Assembly (NCBI GenBank): GCA_903920835.1
Contig: CAIXNQ010000070.1
Span: 1 to 6,908 of the forward strand
Reading direction: 5' to 3'
DNA from: an uncultured Bacteroidota bacterium
GTDB taxonomy: Bacteria > Bacteroidota > Bacteroidia > Flavobacteriales > Flavobacteriaceae
Length of the DNA: 6,908 nt
Shown here: piece by piece, positions 6,341 to 6,908 of the stretch
Position numbering within the stretch: the stretch's first letter is position 1
Layout of the letters: each line of letters starts with the position of its first letter
Made by a program: the position numbers and the translations under genes
Notes under the pieces: model-generated
The model's database searches: none
The model's input: the letters and a program-made list of their open reading frames with translations, nothing else
Told to the model about the DNA's origin: nothing

Positions 6341-6351
6341 TTATTATTGAT
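6336..6351. promoter_or_regulatory. Palindrome over the -33 box, possible autoregulatory operator
   Basis: ATCAAT-TATT-ATTGAT is a perfect 6-bp inverted repeat with a 4-bp centre. Its left arm contains the -33 trinucleotide of the PIN operon promoter. Toxin-antitoxin operons are commonly repressed by their own complex binding such a site, but neither protein here shows a recognisable DNA-binding domain, so another repressor or chance is possible. Confidence 0.4.
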
Positions 6352-6386
6352 GTGATTACGGTCGCTCATAGCTTGCCGCATAACAT
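6352..6386. other. GC-richer block, possible cassette-edge remnant
   Basis: GTGATTACGGTCGCTCATAG (6352-6371) followed by CTTGCCGCATAACATC (6372-6387) stands out from its AT-rich surroundings. I recall closely similar 'gcttgccgcataac' strings beside accessory genes in Bacteroidota, where they look like edges of mobile cassettes. There is no matching GTTATGC partner in the window, so it cannot be called a complete recombination site. Confidence 0.35.
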
Positions 6387-6418
6387 CTTTAATATATATA
6401 TGTGCAACTTTGTAAATT

Positions 6419-6459
6419 AAATTTTGAACTATTAATCAAAACTTAATAGTTCAAAATTT
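6419..6459 (-). repeat. Perfect 17-bp inverted repeat spanning the stop codon of the LpxH-like gene
   Basis: AAATTTTGAACTATTAA (6419-6435) and TTAATAGTTCAAAATTT (6443-6459) are exact reverse complements separated by 7 bases (TCAAAAC). One arm encodes part of the final residues of the LpxH-like protein and the other covers the stop codon and following bases. On the minus-strand mRNA it would form a 17-bp stem with loop GUUUUGA at the very 3' end. Its AT content and the lack of a long T-run make it an atypical terminator; it could instead stabilise the 3' end. Confidence 0.75.
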
Positions 6460-6908
6460 TCTCCATCAAAAACACCATAAGTAAAATAACCAATCCAGTC
6501 GCCTAGATTTATATATTCAGAGTTTTCGCCAACTTTAATTATTTTTGGCAAATGTCTGTGACCAAAAATAAAGTAATTATAATGTTTAGTTTCTAATTTT
6601 CTTTTGGCGTAAAGTACTAACCATTCTTTATCCTCGCCAAGAAACCGAACATCTTCGGCTCCAGAAATAAGTTTGTTTTTAACAGACAAATAATTCCCTA
6701 ATTTCATGCCAATATCTGGATGCAACCAACGATAAAGCCATTTTGAAAACGGATGAACAAAAACTTTTTTCATTCTTTTATAACCTTTATCCCCTGGTCC
6801 TTTTCCGTCGCCGTGACCAATCAAAAAAGTTTTGTTGTTGAAAGTAAATTCTTTATTGTCACGATAAACTGGAACATTTAACTCTGTTTCAAAATAATCT
6901 GCCATCCA
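6432..6908 (-). CDS. lpxH: UDP-2,3-diacylglucosamine diphosphatase (LpxH-like), C-terminal part
   Basis: This calcineurin-like metallophosphoesterase would hydrolyse UDP-2,3-diacylglucosamine to lipid X in lipid A synthesis, at the cytoplasmic face of the inner membrane. The frame is open to the window edge (TGG before the Met at 6905-6903), so the Met is internal and probably belongs to the family motif GNHDMW. The upstream part with the first metal ligands (DxH, GD, GNHD) is missing. Visible landmarks, counted from that Met: IGHGDGKGPGDKGYK with His31, FLGEDKEWLV (88-97), and FGHRHLP with His116 and His118, which complete the dimetal site. YINLGDW and VFDGE near the end are typical of the Bacteroidota form. 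Assignment to LpxH rather than another phosphoesterase rests on overall resemblance. A perfect inverted repeat covers its stop codon. Confidence 0.88.
   Translation of the reverse strand, partial: WMADYFETELNVPVYRDNKEFTFNNKTFLIGHGDGKGPGDKGYKRMKKVFVHPFSKWLYRWLHPDIGMKLGNYLSVKNKLISGAEDVRFLGEDKEWLVLYAKRKLETKHYNYFIFGHRHLPKIIKVGENSEYINLGDWIGYFTYGVFDGENFELLSFD

Overview
This is an AT-rich chromosomal window that most resembles a Flavobacterium-type Bacteroidota. Four things point there: the protein sequences (TypA, HutH, a fused ThrA and an LpxH-like hydrolase with a flavobacterial look), promoter elements of the TTG / TAnnTTTG type, A-rich start regions without Shine-Dalgarno sequences, and the intergenic words 'TTGCCACGAATTCACGAATT' and 'AATCTGTG...AATCTGTGGC', which I recall from flavobacterial genomes.

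Layout. 1-702 (+) is the 3' end of typA/bipA, followed by a clear intrinsic terminator (722-760). 761-1174 is a convergent intergenic region filled with a mosaic of three repeat families, including an almost exact 96-bp tandem duplication and a long hairpin. 1175-2686 (-) is a complete hutH (histidine ammonia-lyase). 2687-3087 is a 401-bp divergent control region with a candidate thrA promoter and a possible 19-residue leader peptide. 3088-5535 (+) is a complete thrA (aspartokinase fused to homoserine dehydrogenase). 5536-5680 is a convergent spacer. 5681-6293 (-) is a two-gene toxin-antitoxin-like operon: a PIN-domain protein first, then a 53-residue protein that overlaps it by 14 bp. A good promoter with a palindrome over its -33 box lies upstream. 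6294-6431 also holds a GC-richer block that may mark a cassette edge. 6432-6908 (-) is the C-terminal part of an LpxH-like metallophosphoesterase that runs off the window; a perfect 17-bp inverted repeat spans its stop codon.

How the parts relate. typA, hutH, thrA and the LpxH-like gene are unrelated housekeeping or metabolic genes (ribosome-associated GTPase, histidine breakdown, the aspartate-to-threonine pathway, lipid A synthesis). The accessory material is the repeat array between typA and hutH and the PIN operon between thrA and the LpxH-like gene. No thrB or thrC follows thrA, the position where they often lie in relatives. I found no tRNA, rRNA, CRISPR array or transposase gene. The points most worth a second look are the composite repeat array, the toxin-first PIN operon with its palindromic promoter, and the possible threonine/isoleucine leader peptide.
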